From Leifsonia tongyongensis (GTDB taxonomy: Bacteria; Actinomycetota; Actinomycetes; Actinomycetales; Microbacteriaceae), in assembly GCF_010686705.1 (NCBI RefSeq), contig NZ_JAAGWY010000001.1:930001-994000 (forward strand): 64,000 bases of DNA, in the 5' to 3' direction. Made by a program: the position numbers and the translations under genes. The notes under the pieces were generated by a model. The model was not told the origin of the DNA, did no database searches, and saw only the letters and a program-made list of their open reading frames with translations. Each line of letters begins with the position of its first letter. Position 1 is the first letter of the stretch. Of this stretch, positions 25,134-31,916 are shown one piece after another.

Positions 25134-25391
25134 ATGAGCCTGGGAACCGGAATTGTACTTTTCGTGATCGGTGCCATCCTCGCGTTCGCGTTGAAGGTGC
25201 AGGTCGGCTGGATCAACATCGAACTCGTCGGCTACATCCTGATGGCAGCAGGCGTGATCATGGTCATCCTCGGAATCATCTTCCTTGCGCGTCGTCGCAG
25301 CTCGGTCACGACCGCCCGTGCGGGCGTCGACCCGGTGACGGGCGACCGCGTCGAGCGCCAGGTGACCAGCACCGACGACCCGGTGGTCTGA
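25134..25391 (+). CDS. Two-helix membrane protein, DUF6458 family
   Basis: An 85-residue protein with two transmembrane helices (G-T-G-I-V-L-F-V-I-G-A-I-L-A-F-A-L and V-G-Y-I-L-M-A-A-G-V-I-M-V-I-L-G) and a polar tail. The pattern V-x-W-I-N-I-E-L-V-G-Y-I-L-M is the signature of actinobacterial DUF6458. The function is unknown. ATG at 25134 has a strong AAGGAGG site. Confidence 0.9.
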   Translation: MSLGTGIVLFVIGAILAFALKVQVGWINIELVGYILMAAGVIMVILGIIFLARRRSSVTTARAGVDPVTGDRVERQVTSTDDPVV

Positions 25392-25395
25392 GCCC

Positions 25396-25995
25396 TCAGA
25401 CCCTCTCGAGCAGCTGGTCGAGCGGCCTCGGCACCCTCTGCAGGTCGAGGCCCTCGACCAGCACACGCGAGTACTGGGCCTTGCGCCCGCTCCGCACACC
25501 CATGAAACGTCGCAGCTGTTGCTGCCGCGTGCGTTCGCGCTGGAACGGCTGCCGCTGGAACGTCCGCAATGACGCGAGGTCGCCCTGTTCGGCGATCACC
25601 GCTTCGACGCGGTCGGCGCCCAGCGAGCGGATGAGTTCATCTTCCAGGTCGGCGACGCAGACGTAGAAGCCGAGGGACTCCATCCGCGCGCGATCGACAT
25701 GGCCCGCTGCGCCGGCGCTCTCGAGTGCGTGCTCGAAGAACCGCTCCTCACCTTCGTCGCACAGCCCCGCGAGCCGAAGGCCCAGCCCCTGCGGGCCGAA
25801 CTCCCTCAGGAAGCGCGCGAAGCTCATCGCGCCGCCCATCGGCACGATCGCGACGCCTTCGCGTGCGAGTTGGCGACCGCGCCGGGACGCGAGCGTTTCG
25901 ACGGCGACCTGGTCGCTCACACCTTCGACGAGGACGACCGTGCTGATGCTCCCCGCGGCTTCCACGGAACGAGCCAGCTGAACCGCATCCGTCAT
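25396..25995 (-). CDS. Stand-alone TOPRIM-domain protein (OLD nuclease-like)
   Basis: A 199-residue protein whose N-terminal half is a TOPRIM domain: V-V-L-V-E-G-V-S-D with the catalytic Glu, and L-A-G-L-C-D-E-G-E with the acidic pair. It has no ATPase domain. TOPRIM domains like this form the nuclease part of OLD-family proteins; similar short proteins occur in actinobacteria as TOPRIM nucleotidyl transferase/hydrolase proteins. The ATG at 25995 was chosen because the upstream ATGs lack ribosome binding sites and overlap the next promoter. It is divergent from the Xre-controlled operon. Confidence 0.75.
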   Translation of the reverse strand: MTDAVQLARSVEAAGSISTVVLVEGVSDQVAVETLASRRGRQLAREGVAIVPMGGAMSFARFLREFGPQGLGLRLAGLCDEGEERFFEHALESAGAAGHVDRARMESLGFYVCVADLEDELIRSLGADRVEAVIAEQGDLASLRTFQRQPFQRERTRQQQLRRFMGVRSGRKAQYSRVLVEGLDLQRVPRPLDQLLERV

Positions 25996-26039
25996 GTCGT
26001 CAGCGTACTCCGGCGCGCGCATCCGGATGTCTGCTTTTC

Positions 26040-26080
26040 TTGACATGATGTCAAAAGACGCTTACTCTCAGAGATGTCAA
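26040..26080 (+). promoter_or_regulatory. Promoter with Xre-type operator
   Basis: TTGACA (26040-26045) and TACTCT (26063-26068) form a sigma-70-type promoter with a 17-base spacer. The -35 box is part of a perfect 15-base palindrome TTGACATGATGTCAA (26040-26054), and its half-site ATGTCAA recurs at 26074-26080, near the expected start of transcription. A repressor bound there would block the promoter. The Xre protein encoded as the second gene of this operon is the likely binder. Confidence 0.75.
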
Positions 26081-26103
26081 CATTCTTTTACATTGGAGCG
26101 GAC

Positions 26104-26529
26104 ATGTCATCGGAAGAGAGAAGCGCCTGGGTGATGGTGGTGGTCGCCACAGCGGTCTACGCGATCTACGTCTCCGTGGTGCTCGGCAACGCATCCGGCG
26201 CGCCGCTGACCAGCGTCGACTACGTGCCGACGATGCTCTGGGCGATCGGAGGCTCGATCGTCGCCTCCATCGTGCTGACCATCCTGTGGTCGTTCTTCAC
26301 CCCGCGCGAGATCGGCAAGAAGGACACCCGAGACCGTGAGATCGGTCGCTACGGCGAATACGCCGGGCGCTGGGTCCTGATCGCCGGGGCCGCCGTCGCT
26401 CTCATCCTCGCGATGGTGAAAGCCGACTACTTCTGGATCGCCAACATCCTCTACCTGGGCTTCGTGCTGTCCGCGATCCTCGGCTCGATCGTCAAGATCG
26501 TCGCCTACCGGCGGGGACTGCCGTCATGA
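26104..26529 (+). CDS. Four-helix membrane protein of the Xre operon
   Basis: A 141-residue protein with four hydrophobic helices, a charged central loop (K-K-D-T-R-D-R-E-I-G-R-Y-G-E) and a basic C-terminus. It resembles the DUF2178-like membrane proteins that often precede a small Xre regulator in Gram-positive bacteria. ATG at 26104 follows GGAG; the ATG at 26074 lies inside the operator and is not used here. The gene overlaps the regulator by 4 bases. Confidence 0.82.
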   Translation: MSSEERSAWVMVVVATAVYAIYVSVVLGNASGAPLTSVDYVPTMLWAIGGSIVASIVLTILWSFFTPREIGKKDTRDREIGRYGEYAGRWVLIAGAAVALILAMVKADYFWIANILYLGFVLSAILGSIVKIVAYRRGLPS

Positions 26530-26756
26530 AGCCGACCCGGGTCACCAACGCCATCCGCGCGCTGCGATTCCGGCACGGCGAGATGACGCAGGCCGAACTC
26601 GCCGAACGCATCGGCGTCACCCGCCAGACGGTGATCGCCATCGAACAGGGACGGTACTCCCCGTCGCTCGAACTGGCCTTCCAGATCGCCCGCACGTTCG
26701 GAGTGCCCCTCGACGAGGTATTCCAGTATCCACAAGACGAAGGAACGAAGCCATGA
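26526..26756 (+). CDS. Small Xre-family transcription regulator
   Basis: A 76-residue protein that is almost wholly a Cro/CI-type helix-turn-helix: T-Q-A-E-L-A-E-R-I-G-V-T-R-Q-T-V with E-Q-G-R-Y-S-P-S following. The tail is short, so it probably dimerises through the HTH. It is coupled by ATGA overlaps to genes on both sides. Autoregulation through the TTGACAT/ATGTCAA palindrome upstream is likely, and the membrane protein may control the regulator. Confidence 0.92.
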   Translation: MKPTRVTNAIRALRFRHGEMTQAELAERIGVTRQTVIAIEQGRYSPSLELAFQIARTFGVPLDEVFQYPQDEGTKP

Positions 26757-27721
26757 AAGCGATCGTGCAGAGTCGCTACGGCTCGGAAGACGAGCTGCGC
26801 TACGACGACATCGAGACCCCCGGGATCGGTGACGGGGAGGTACTCGTTCGGGTGCACGCGGCAGGGGTCGACCCGAGCGTGTGGCACATCATGGAAGGCA
26901 AGCCCTACCTGGTGCGCTTGATGGGCTACGGGATGCGCGCGCCCAAGACGAAGACCAGGGGGTCCGACCTCGCCGGCGTTGTCGAAGCGGTCGGCGCCCG
27001 GGTCACCCGCTACAGGCCGGGCGACGAGGTCTTCGGAATGGCTTCCGGCTCGTTCGCCGAGTATGCCGTCGCGCGTCAGGACCGCCTCGCGCCGAAGCCG
27101 GCGCGGCTCACATTCGTCGAGGCCGCCGCACTCCCGACCTCCGGTGTCACGGCGTTGCAGGCGCTCCGCGACCGAGGGCGGCTGGAGCCCGGCCAGCGCG
27201 TGCTCGTCATCGGGGCGGGCGGGGTCGGCTCACTCGCGATCCAGCTCGCCGCCGATCTCGGGGCGCGTGTGACCGCCGTGTGCAGCACCGCGAAGACTGC
27301 ACTCGTCCGCGAACTCGGCGCGGAAGAGGTCATCGACTACACGCGCGAAGAGGTCGACCGGCACGGGGTGATGTTCGACCTGATCGTCGACACCGCGGGC
27401 AACCGGCCCCTGAGCATCCTGCGCCGTGCACTCGCACCGAAGGGAACCCTCGTGCTCGTCGGCGGAGAGAACGGAACCGGCCCGGCCGGAATGGGCCGGC
27501 AACTCACCTCGCTCGTCGCGTCGCCGTTCACCGCACAGTCGCTGAAGGGGATGCTCGCCCGGCCCGATGCCGACGACCTGGCGTTTCTCGGCGAGCGCGC
27601 CGAAGCAGGCGCGCTGACCCCCCACATCGAGGAGACGTTCCCGCTCGAGCGCGCGGCCGACGCCGTGCGCCGCCTCGCCGAAGGGCACGTCGGCGGCAAG
27701 CTCGTCGTCACGGTTCCGTGA
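26753..27721 (+). CDS. Zinc-free medium-chain dehydrogenase (quinone oxidoreductase-like)
   Basis: A 322-residue NADPH-dependent MDR of the quinone oxidoreductase/enoyl reductase branch. It lacks the catalytic zinc cysteines. The cofactor motif is I-G-A-G-G-V-G-S-L near residue 152, and P-T-S-G-V-T-A-L-Q-A-L is the family segment before it. It probably reduces electrophilic enones or quinones. It is the last gene of the Xre operon, so its expression should follow the regulator. Confidence 0.92.
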   Translation: MKAIVQSRYGSEDELRYDDIETPGIGDGEVLVRVHAAGVDPSVWHIMEGKPYLVRLMGYGMRAPKTKTRGSDLAGVVEAVGARVTRYRPGDEVFGMASGSFAEYAVARQDRLAPKPARLTFVEAAALPTSGVTALQALRDRGRLEPGQRVLVIGAGGVGSLAIQLAADLGARVTAVCSTAKTALVRELGAEEVIDYTREEVDRHGVMFDLIVDTAGNRPLSILRRALAPKGTLVLVGGENGTGPAGMGRQLTSLVASPFTAQSLKGMLARPDADDLAFLGERAEAGALTPHIEETFPLERAADAVRRLAEGHVGGKLVVTVP

Positions 27722-27731
27722 GCGGGCGCCC

Positions 27732-28085
27732 CTAGCCTTCGAGGCCCATCCGGATGCGTTTGGGCAGCGACGCGACGACGATCGCGTGGGACTCGGCGAC
27801 CAGCTCGCAGACATGGGCGAACTCCACCGACCCGTCCAGCTGCACGGTCACCCAGTGCCTCTTGTTCATGTGGTAGCCGGGACCGATGCCGTCGACGCTG
27901 CGAATCAGGCGTGGCACGTTCTCGGGCAGGGCCTTCACGGTGATCGACTCCCCACCGACGGGGGTGCTGTCGACGGAGAACACCTTGCCTGCCACCTTGA
28001 ACACCCGCGCCTCCGGGCCGAAGGGGTACGTCTCCTCTGCGCCGTTGAGGTCGAGGATGAACGCCGTGAGGTCGTCCAGCCTCAC
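27732..28085 (-). CDS. MmcQ/YjbR family protein
   Basis: A 117-residue protein with the MmcQ/YjbR fold, structurally similar to CyaY-like domains. Y-P-F-G-P-E-A-R-V-F-K-V, the K-R-H-W-V-T-V segment and the final L-P-K-R are characteristic. Members are usually annotated as DNA-binding, but the role is not settled. Its GTG start overlaps the stop of the upstream VOC gene (GTGA), so the two are coupled. Confidence 0.92.
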   Translation of the reverse strand: MRLDDLTAFILDLNGAEETYPFGPEARVFKVAGKVFSVDSTPVGGESITVKALPENVPRLIRSVDGIGPGYHMNKRHWVTVQLDGSVEFAHVCELVAESHAIVVASLPKRIRMGLEG

Positions 28086-28426
28086 GCCTCGGCCTTCGGG
28101 CGCCAGATTCCGAAGCGGTTGCCGAGCGGGTCGATCAGGTGCGCGAACTCGATCTGGCCGTTGTCGACCACGGGCATGGCGACATCCGCGCCGAGGGCGA
28201 CCGCGCGTGCGAGCGCCTCATGCACGTCGTCGACGTGGACGTAGAAGATCGCCCAGCTTTCCTTACCGATCGCGCTCGTGTCCCACAGACCGCCGGCGTC
28301 ACCCTCGACCATGCTGTACGCAGCCGGCGAAGGCGGCCCGACCTCCCAGTCGAAGAGGCCAGCGTAGAACGCCTTCGACGCCTCGGGATCCGGTGAACCA
28401 ATTTCGAAATAGTCGACACGATTCAT
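28082..28426 (-). CDS. VOC (glyoxalase/bleomycin-resistance fold) protein
   Basis: A 114-residue VOC-family protein of the group with F-E-I-G-S-P-D-P-E-A-S-K-A-F-Y near the start, a paired beta-alpha-beta-beta-beta layout and the final I-D-P-L-G-N-R-F-G-I-W. Such proteins bind metal or small electrophiles; the substrate is unknown. ATG at 28426 is the natural start. It is coupled to the MmcQ gene and divergent from the DUF2277 gene. Confidence 0.9.
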   Translation of the reverse strand: MNRVDYFEIGSPDPEASKAFYAGLFDWEVGPPSPAAYSMVEGDAGGLWDTSAIGKESWAIFYVHVDDVHEALARAVALGADVAMPVVDNGQIEFAHLIDPLGNRFGIWRPKAEA

Positions 28427-28442
28427 GATCGAACTGTACGCC

Positions 28443-28470
28443 CGACCACCGTCGACGTGGTCGGTGGTCG
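28443..28470. promoter_or_regulatory. Palindrome in a divergent promoter
   Basis: CGACCACCG and CGGTGGTCG pair perfectly around a 10-base centre. The site lies between the divergent starts of the VOC gene (28426) and the DUF2277 gene (28488), which are only 61 bases apart, so it is well placed to control both. No regulator gene is adjacent. Confidence 0.55.
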
Positions 28471-28487
28471 CGAGTACCCTCGTTTCC

Positions 28488-28760
28488 ATGTGCCGGAACA
28501 TTCACACTCTCTACAACTTCGAGCCCGCCGCGACAGACGACGAGGTGCATGCTGCCGCCCTGCAGTTCGTGCGCAAGATCAGCGGGTCGACGAAACCGTC
28601 GAAGGCGAACGCCGAGGCCTTCGAACGCGCGGTCGAAGAGATCGCCCACATCTCACGCCACCTCCTCGCCGACCTGGTGACGACCGCGCCGCCGAAGAAT
28701 CGCGAAGAAGAGGCCCAGAAGGCGCGGGAGCGCTCGCAGCGCCGGTTCGCTGCCGCCTGA
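28488..28760 (+). CDS. DUF2277 family protein
   Basis: A 90-residue protein opening M-C-R-N-I-H-T-L-Y-N-F-E-P, the diagnostic N-terminus of DUF2277, then a helical body ending with basic A-R-E-R-S-Q-R-R. Conserved and widespread in actinobacteria and proteobacteria; function unknown. No strong ribosome binding site is visible. Confidence 0.92.
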   Translation: MCRNIHTLYNFEPAATDDEVHAAALQFVRKISGSTKPSKANAEAFERAVEEIAHISRHLLADLVTTAPPKNREEEAQKARERSQRRFAAA

Positions 28761-28779
28761 CGGCACGCATCCGCAGACG

Positions 28780-29526
28780 GTGGAGCGCCGACTGGAGCGG
28801 TACGAGTTCCTGACCGGGCTCCACGAGGTGCTGCGACCGCGCACCTATCTCGAGGTGGGCCTCGACGATGGTCACGGGCTCTCGCTGTCGCACGCGAAGA
28901 GCATCGGCGTCGACCCCGACTACCGCATCACCCGTGAGCTGCGCGGTGAATACCTGCTCGCACGGCGCACGAGCGATGAATTCTTCGCCGGTCCGGAGGC
29001 GGCGGAGTTCTTCGCGGGCATCCCGCTCGACCTCGCCTTCATCGACGGGATGCACCACGCCGAGTTCGCGTACCGGGACTTCATCAGCATCGAACGGCTG
29101 TGCGGGCCCGGTTCGGTGGTGGTCTTCGACGACATGCTCCCACGCGACCCCGAGGAGGCTGCGCGAGAACGCACGACCGACGACTGGACCGGAGACGTGT
29201 ACAAGGTGGCGGGCATCCTGCGAGCGTTGCGGCCCGAACTCGCGGTGATCGCGGTCGACACGGACCCGACAGGCACCCTCGTCGTGGTCGGGCTCGACCC
29301 GGCGTCGACGACGCTGGCGGATGCGTACGAGGGGCTGCTCCCGCACCTGACGTCGGCCGACCCGCAGGTCGTATCGACGAGCATCCTCGAACGGACCCGC
29401 GCCGCGAACGCGCGCGAGCTGCTCACGTGGCCGGGCTGGCGCGACCTCGTCGCGCTGCGCACCGACCCCTTTGCTCCGGATGCCGCCGCCGGCGTCGCGC
29501 GCCGCCTCGCCGCCGCCTTCGGCTGA
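28780..29526 (+). CDS. Class I methyltransferase-like protein
   Basis: A 248-residue protein with a Methyltransf_24-like core: Y-L-E-V-G-L-D-D-G-H as motif I, I-G-V-D-P as motif II, D-L-A-F-I-D-G-M-H-H as the acidic post-motif and V-V-V-F-D-D-M-L-P. Motif I lacks the usual second glycine cluster. The substrate is unknown. GTG at 28780 is the first in-frame start after the DUF2277 stop, 19 bases upstream, suggesting co-transcription. Confidence 0.8.
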   Translation: MERRLERYEFLTGLHEVLRPRTYLEVGLDDGHGLSLSHAKSIGVDPDYRITRELRGEYLLARRTSDEFFAGPEAAEFFAGIPLDLAFIDGMHHAEFAYRDFISIERLCGPGSVVVFDDMLPRDPEEAARERTTDDWTGDVYKVAGILRALRPELAVIAVDTDPTGTLVVVGLDPASTTLADAYEGLLPHLTSADPQVVSTSILERTRAANARELLTWPGWRDLVALRTDPFAPDAAAGVARRLAAAFG

Positions 29527-29584
29527 GTGGGCCATGCCGGCGCCCGTTCGCCGCTCCGAGCGGGCCGTGCCCGCCAGTCCGGGC

Positions 29585-29633
29585 CGTCCCCGCCAGGTCG
29601 AGGTGGCGGGGTTGCCTCAAAGTGGCGGGGACG
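29585..29633. repeat. Intergenic palindrome CGTCCCCGCCA type
   Basis: CGTCCCCGCCA and TGGCGGGGACG pair perfectly over 11 bases; an extra TGGCGGGG lies between the arms, allowing alternative folds. It is 59 bases past the methyltransferase-like gene and before the arsR-type promoter. It does not carry the CGAG/CTCG ends of the other 3' palindromes. Confidence 0.65.
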
Positions 29634-29661
29634 CCGGCCGCCTCCGGCACGCAACCGGGGG

Positions 29662-29705
29662 TTGCAGAATGGTTAAGCAAGTGCTTTACTAAAGCACATG
29701 CTTAA
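29662..29705 (+). promoter_or_regulatory. Promoter and 33-bp operator over the arsR-type start codon
   Basis: TTGCAG (29662-29667) and TTTACT (29685-29690) give a promoter with a 17-base spacer. Its -10 box lies inside a long palindrome (29673-29705) with arms TTAAGCAAGTGCTTTA and TAAAGCACATGCTTAA, one mismatch, that also covers the ATG at 29698. Transcription would start at or next to the ATG, so the message is probably leaderless. A dimeric ArsR-type protein bound here would shut off its own operon. Confidence 0.85.
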
Positions 29706-30042
29706 GCAATCGGTAGAGCTCGACCTCATGTTCCAGGCGCTGGCGGACCCGACGCGGCGCGCGCTCGTCGATCGCATGACGCAGGGGCCCGCATCCGTCT
29801 CGGATCTCGCCCGGCCGTTCGCGATGACGCTCGCCGCCATCCTGCAGCACCTCCGCGTGCTCGAGGAGAGCGGACTCATCCACACCGAGAAGGAGGGCCG
29901 GGTGCGTGTCTGCAGAATCGAGCCCGAAGCACTTCGCACCGTCGAAGACTGGATCACCGAACGGCGCACCACCTGGGAGCGGCGCCTCGACCGGCTCGGC
30001 GCACTCCTCGAACAAGACGACCGACCAGAACGACAGAACTGA
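29698..30042 (+). CDS. ArsR-family transcription regulator
   Basis: A 114-residue winged helix protein of the type paired with SRPBCC genes. L-A-D-P-T-R-R-A-L-V-D-R and S-V-S-D-L-A-R-P-F-A-M-T-L-A-A-I-L-Q-H-L form the HTH. There is no metal-binding C-V-C motif, so it is not a metal sensor of the ArsR/SmtB kind. It starts inside its own operator and heads an operon with an SRPBCC and a VOC protein. Confidence 0.93.
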   Translation: MLKQSVELDLMFQALADPTRRALVDRMTQGPASVSDLARPFAMTLAAILQHLRVLEESGLIHTEKEGRVRVCRIEPEALRTVEDWITERRTTWERRLDRLGALLEQDDRPERQN

Positions 30043-30067
30043 CCACAGCCAGAGAAGGGACACATCC

Positions 30068-30532
30068 ATGACCGAGCGCAAACTCACCCACAGCACCTTC
30101 ACCCTCGAACGTGAATACAAGGCGTCGCCCGCCAGGGTTTTCCAGGCCTTCGCCGACCCGGTGGTCAAAGCCACCTGGTTCGACGCACCCAGCGAAGAGT
30201 GGCGGCACCTCGGCTCGTCGCTCGACTTCCGCGAGGGCGGCCGCGAACACAGCGAAGGCCAGTTCGGCGAAGGCGGCCCCGTGTCGCGTTTCGACGCCTA
30301 CTACCACGAGGTCGTCGACGATCTCCGTCTCGTCTACGACTACGAGATGCGCGTGAACGGCCAGCGCCTCTCCGTCTCCCTCGCCTCGATCGAGCTCACC
30401 CCGACCGCCGCGGGCACCCGCCTCACGCTGACCGAGCAGGGCGTCTACTTCGACGACCTCGACAACACGGAGCAGCGCAAAGAAGGCACCATCGAACTCC
30501 TCGAGTCCCTCGCCAAAGCGGTCGAGGACTGA
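30068..30532 (+). CDS. SRPBCC (AHSA1-like) protein
   Basis: A 154-residue START-like fold protein. E-Y-K-A-S-P-A-R-V-F-Q-A-F-A-D-P and W-F-D-A-P-S are the typical beginning of Hsp90-activator-homology (AHSA1) domains, and L-T-L-T-E-Q-G is the last strand. It probably binds a hydrophobic ligand. It follows the arsR-type gene by 25 bases in the same operon and may sense or modify the inducer. Confidence 0.9.
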   Translation: MTERKLTHSTFTLEREYKASPARVFQAFADPVVKATWFDAPSEEWRHLGSSLDFREGGREHSEGQFGEGGPVSRFDAYYHEVVDDLRLVYDYEMRVNGQRLSVSLASIELTPTAAGTRLTLTEQGVYFDDLDNTEQRKEGTIELLESLAKAVED

Positions 30533-30552
30533 CTTCGAAAGGAAGAACCGCC

Positions 30553-31002
30553 ATGTCCACCATGATGTTCGTCAACCTCCCCGTCGAAGACCTCGCCGCC
30601 TCGCGGGCCTTCTACGCCGCCATCGGCTACACCTTCGACGAGAACTTCTCGGGCGAGCAGAACACCACGGTCCGGATCAGCGACAGCCTCTACATCGTTC
30701 TGCTGACCCGCCCCTATTTCGCCACTTACATCACGACCGAGGTGGCGGATGCGCACACGGCGACCGAGGCCATGATCGGCCTGACCGCCGAAACCCATGA
30801 CGGCGTCGACGAACTCGTCGACCGGGCGCTCGCGGCCGGCGGCCGCGTCGCACGGGAGACCCACGACTACGGGTTCATGTACACGAGGAGTTTCCTCGAC
30901 CCCGACGGCCACTTCTGGGAGGTCTTCTGGATGGACCCCGCGGCCGCCCAGGACGGACCGCCCGAGCGCTTCACCGCGGCCGGCGAGCCCATCCTCTCGT
31001 AG
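30553..31002 (+). CDS. VOC-family protein of the ArsR operon
   Basis: A 149-residue VOC-fold protein: M-F-V-N-L-P-V-E-D-L-A-A-S-R-A-F-Y at the start and L-D-P-D-G-H-F-W-E-V-F-W at the end. It is like the extradiol/glyoxalase-type proteins often annotated lactoylglutathione lyase-like, without proof of substrate. It is the third gene of the ArsR-SRPBCC-VOC operon, 20 bases after the SRPBCC stop, with GGAAGAA as binding site. Confidence 0.9.
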   Translation: MSTMMFVNLPVEDLAASRAFYAAIGYTFDENFSGEQNTTVRISDSLYIVLLTRPYFATYITTEVADAHTATEAMIGLTAETHDGVDELVDRALAAGGRVARETHDYGFMYTRSFLDPDGHFWEVFWMDPAAAQDGPPERFTAAGEPILS

Positions 31003-31027
31003 CGCAGTCGCGCTCGCACCTCCCTCG

Positions 31028-31084
31028 CGAGCACACGGTTCTTCCCGAAAAGAGCGCCGCATAACGGGAAGAACCGTGTGCTCG
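31028..31084. repeat. 57-nt intergenic palindrome (CGAGCACACGGTT type)
   Basis: Perfect 20-base arms CGAGCACACGGTTCTTCCCG and CGGGAAGAACCGTGTGCTCG enclose 17 bases ending CGCATAA. It shares sequence with 4058-4113, including the loop-side GCACATAA/GCCGCATAA. It lies 26 bases beyond the VOC stop and before the two-component genes. Confidence 0.9.
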
Positions 31085-31166
31085 GCGGCGTGTGAGCGCC
31101 GTGCGTTCTTCGCGAACACATAGGAAACGCACAGCGAGCCTTGCGCGGGGTCGCGATACTTGACCC

Positions 31167-31916
31167 GTGAGCACTCCGAACGCGCGCGGCGCGACCTCGA
31201 CCGCGAATCTGCGGCGCGTCGACGGCTCCCCGCTGCGTGTGCTCGTCGTCGACGACGAGGAACTGCTCGCCGAAGCCGTCGGCCTCGCCTTCGAGTCGGA
31301 CGGCTGGGATGTCCGCACCCTGAACCGTGGACGCGAGGTCCTCTTCACCGCACGGGAATTCGCCCCCGACGTCATCGTCCTCGACATCATGATGCCCGAC
31401 CTCGACGGCTTCGATGTGCTGTCCCGGGTGCGCAACGACCGGGAGGAGGCGCGGGTGCTGTTCCTGACCGCGATGGACTCCCAGCAGGACCGGCTCGCGG
31501 GCCTGGTCGCGGGCGGCGACGACTACGTCACCAAGCCGTTCAGCATCGCCGAGCTCATCGCCAGGGCACGAAGCCTCGCCCGGAGTTCGACCGGGGTCAC
31601 GATGGACCCCGGTGAGGCCCGCTTGATCGTCGGTGACCTCCAGCTCGACGAGGAGAGCAGGCAGACCTTCCGCGGTGGTGACCTCATCGAGCTCACCGCG
31701 ACCGAGTTCGATCTCCTGCGCTATTTCGCGCGCAATCCGCGCCGTGTGCTCAGCAAGGAGCAGATCCTCACGGACGTCTGGGGTTTCGACTTCGGTGCGA
31801 CCTCGAACGTCGTCGAGATGTACGTCTCGTATCTGCGCCGCAAGATCGACGCAGGCCGCGAGCCGATGATCCACACCGTGCGCGGCGCCGGCTACATCCT
31901 GAAGCCGGCCCCATGA
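31167..31916 (+). CDS. OmpR-family response regulator
   Basis: A 249-residue regulator with a receiver domain (about 23-140; phosphorylated Asp73 in V-L-D-I-M-M-P, conserved Lys in T-K-P-F) and a winged helix DNA-binding domain (E-L-T-A-T-E-F-D-L-L, V-S-Y-L-R-R-K-I-D, V-R-G-A-G-Y). The GTG at 31167 follows GATACT by seven bases, so the mRNA may be leaderless. It overlaps the kinase gene by 4 bases. Confidence 0.95.
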   Translation: MSTPNARGATSTANLRRVDGSPLRVLVVDDEELLAEAVGLAFESDGWDVRTLNRGREVLFTAREFAPDVIVLDIMMPDLDGFDVLSRVRNDREEARVLFLTAMDSQQDRLAGLVAGGDDYVTKPFSIAELIARARSLARSSTGVTMDPGEARLIVGDLQLDEESRQTFRGGDLIELTATEFDLLRYFARNPRRVLSKEQILTDVWGFDFGATSNVVEMYVSYLRRKIDAGREPMIHTVRGAGYILKPAP

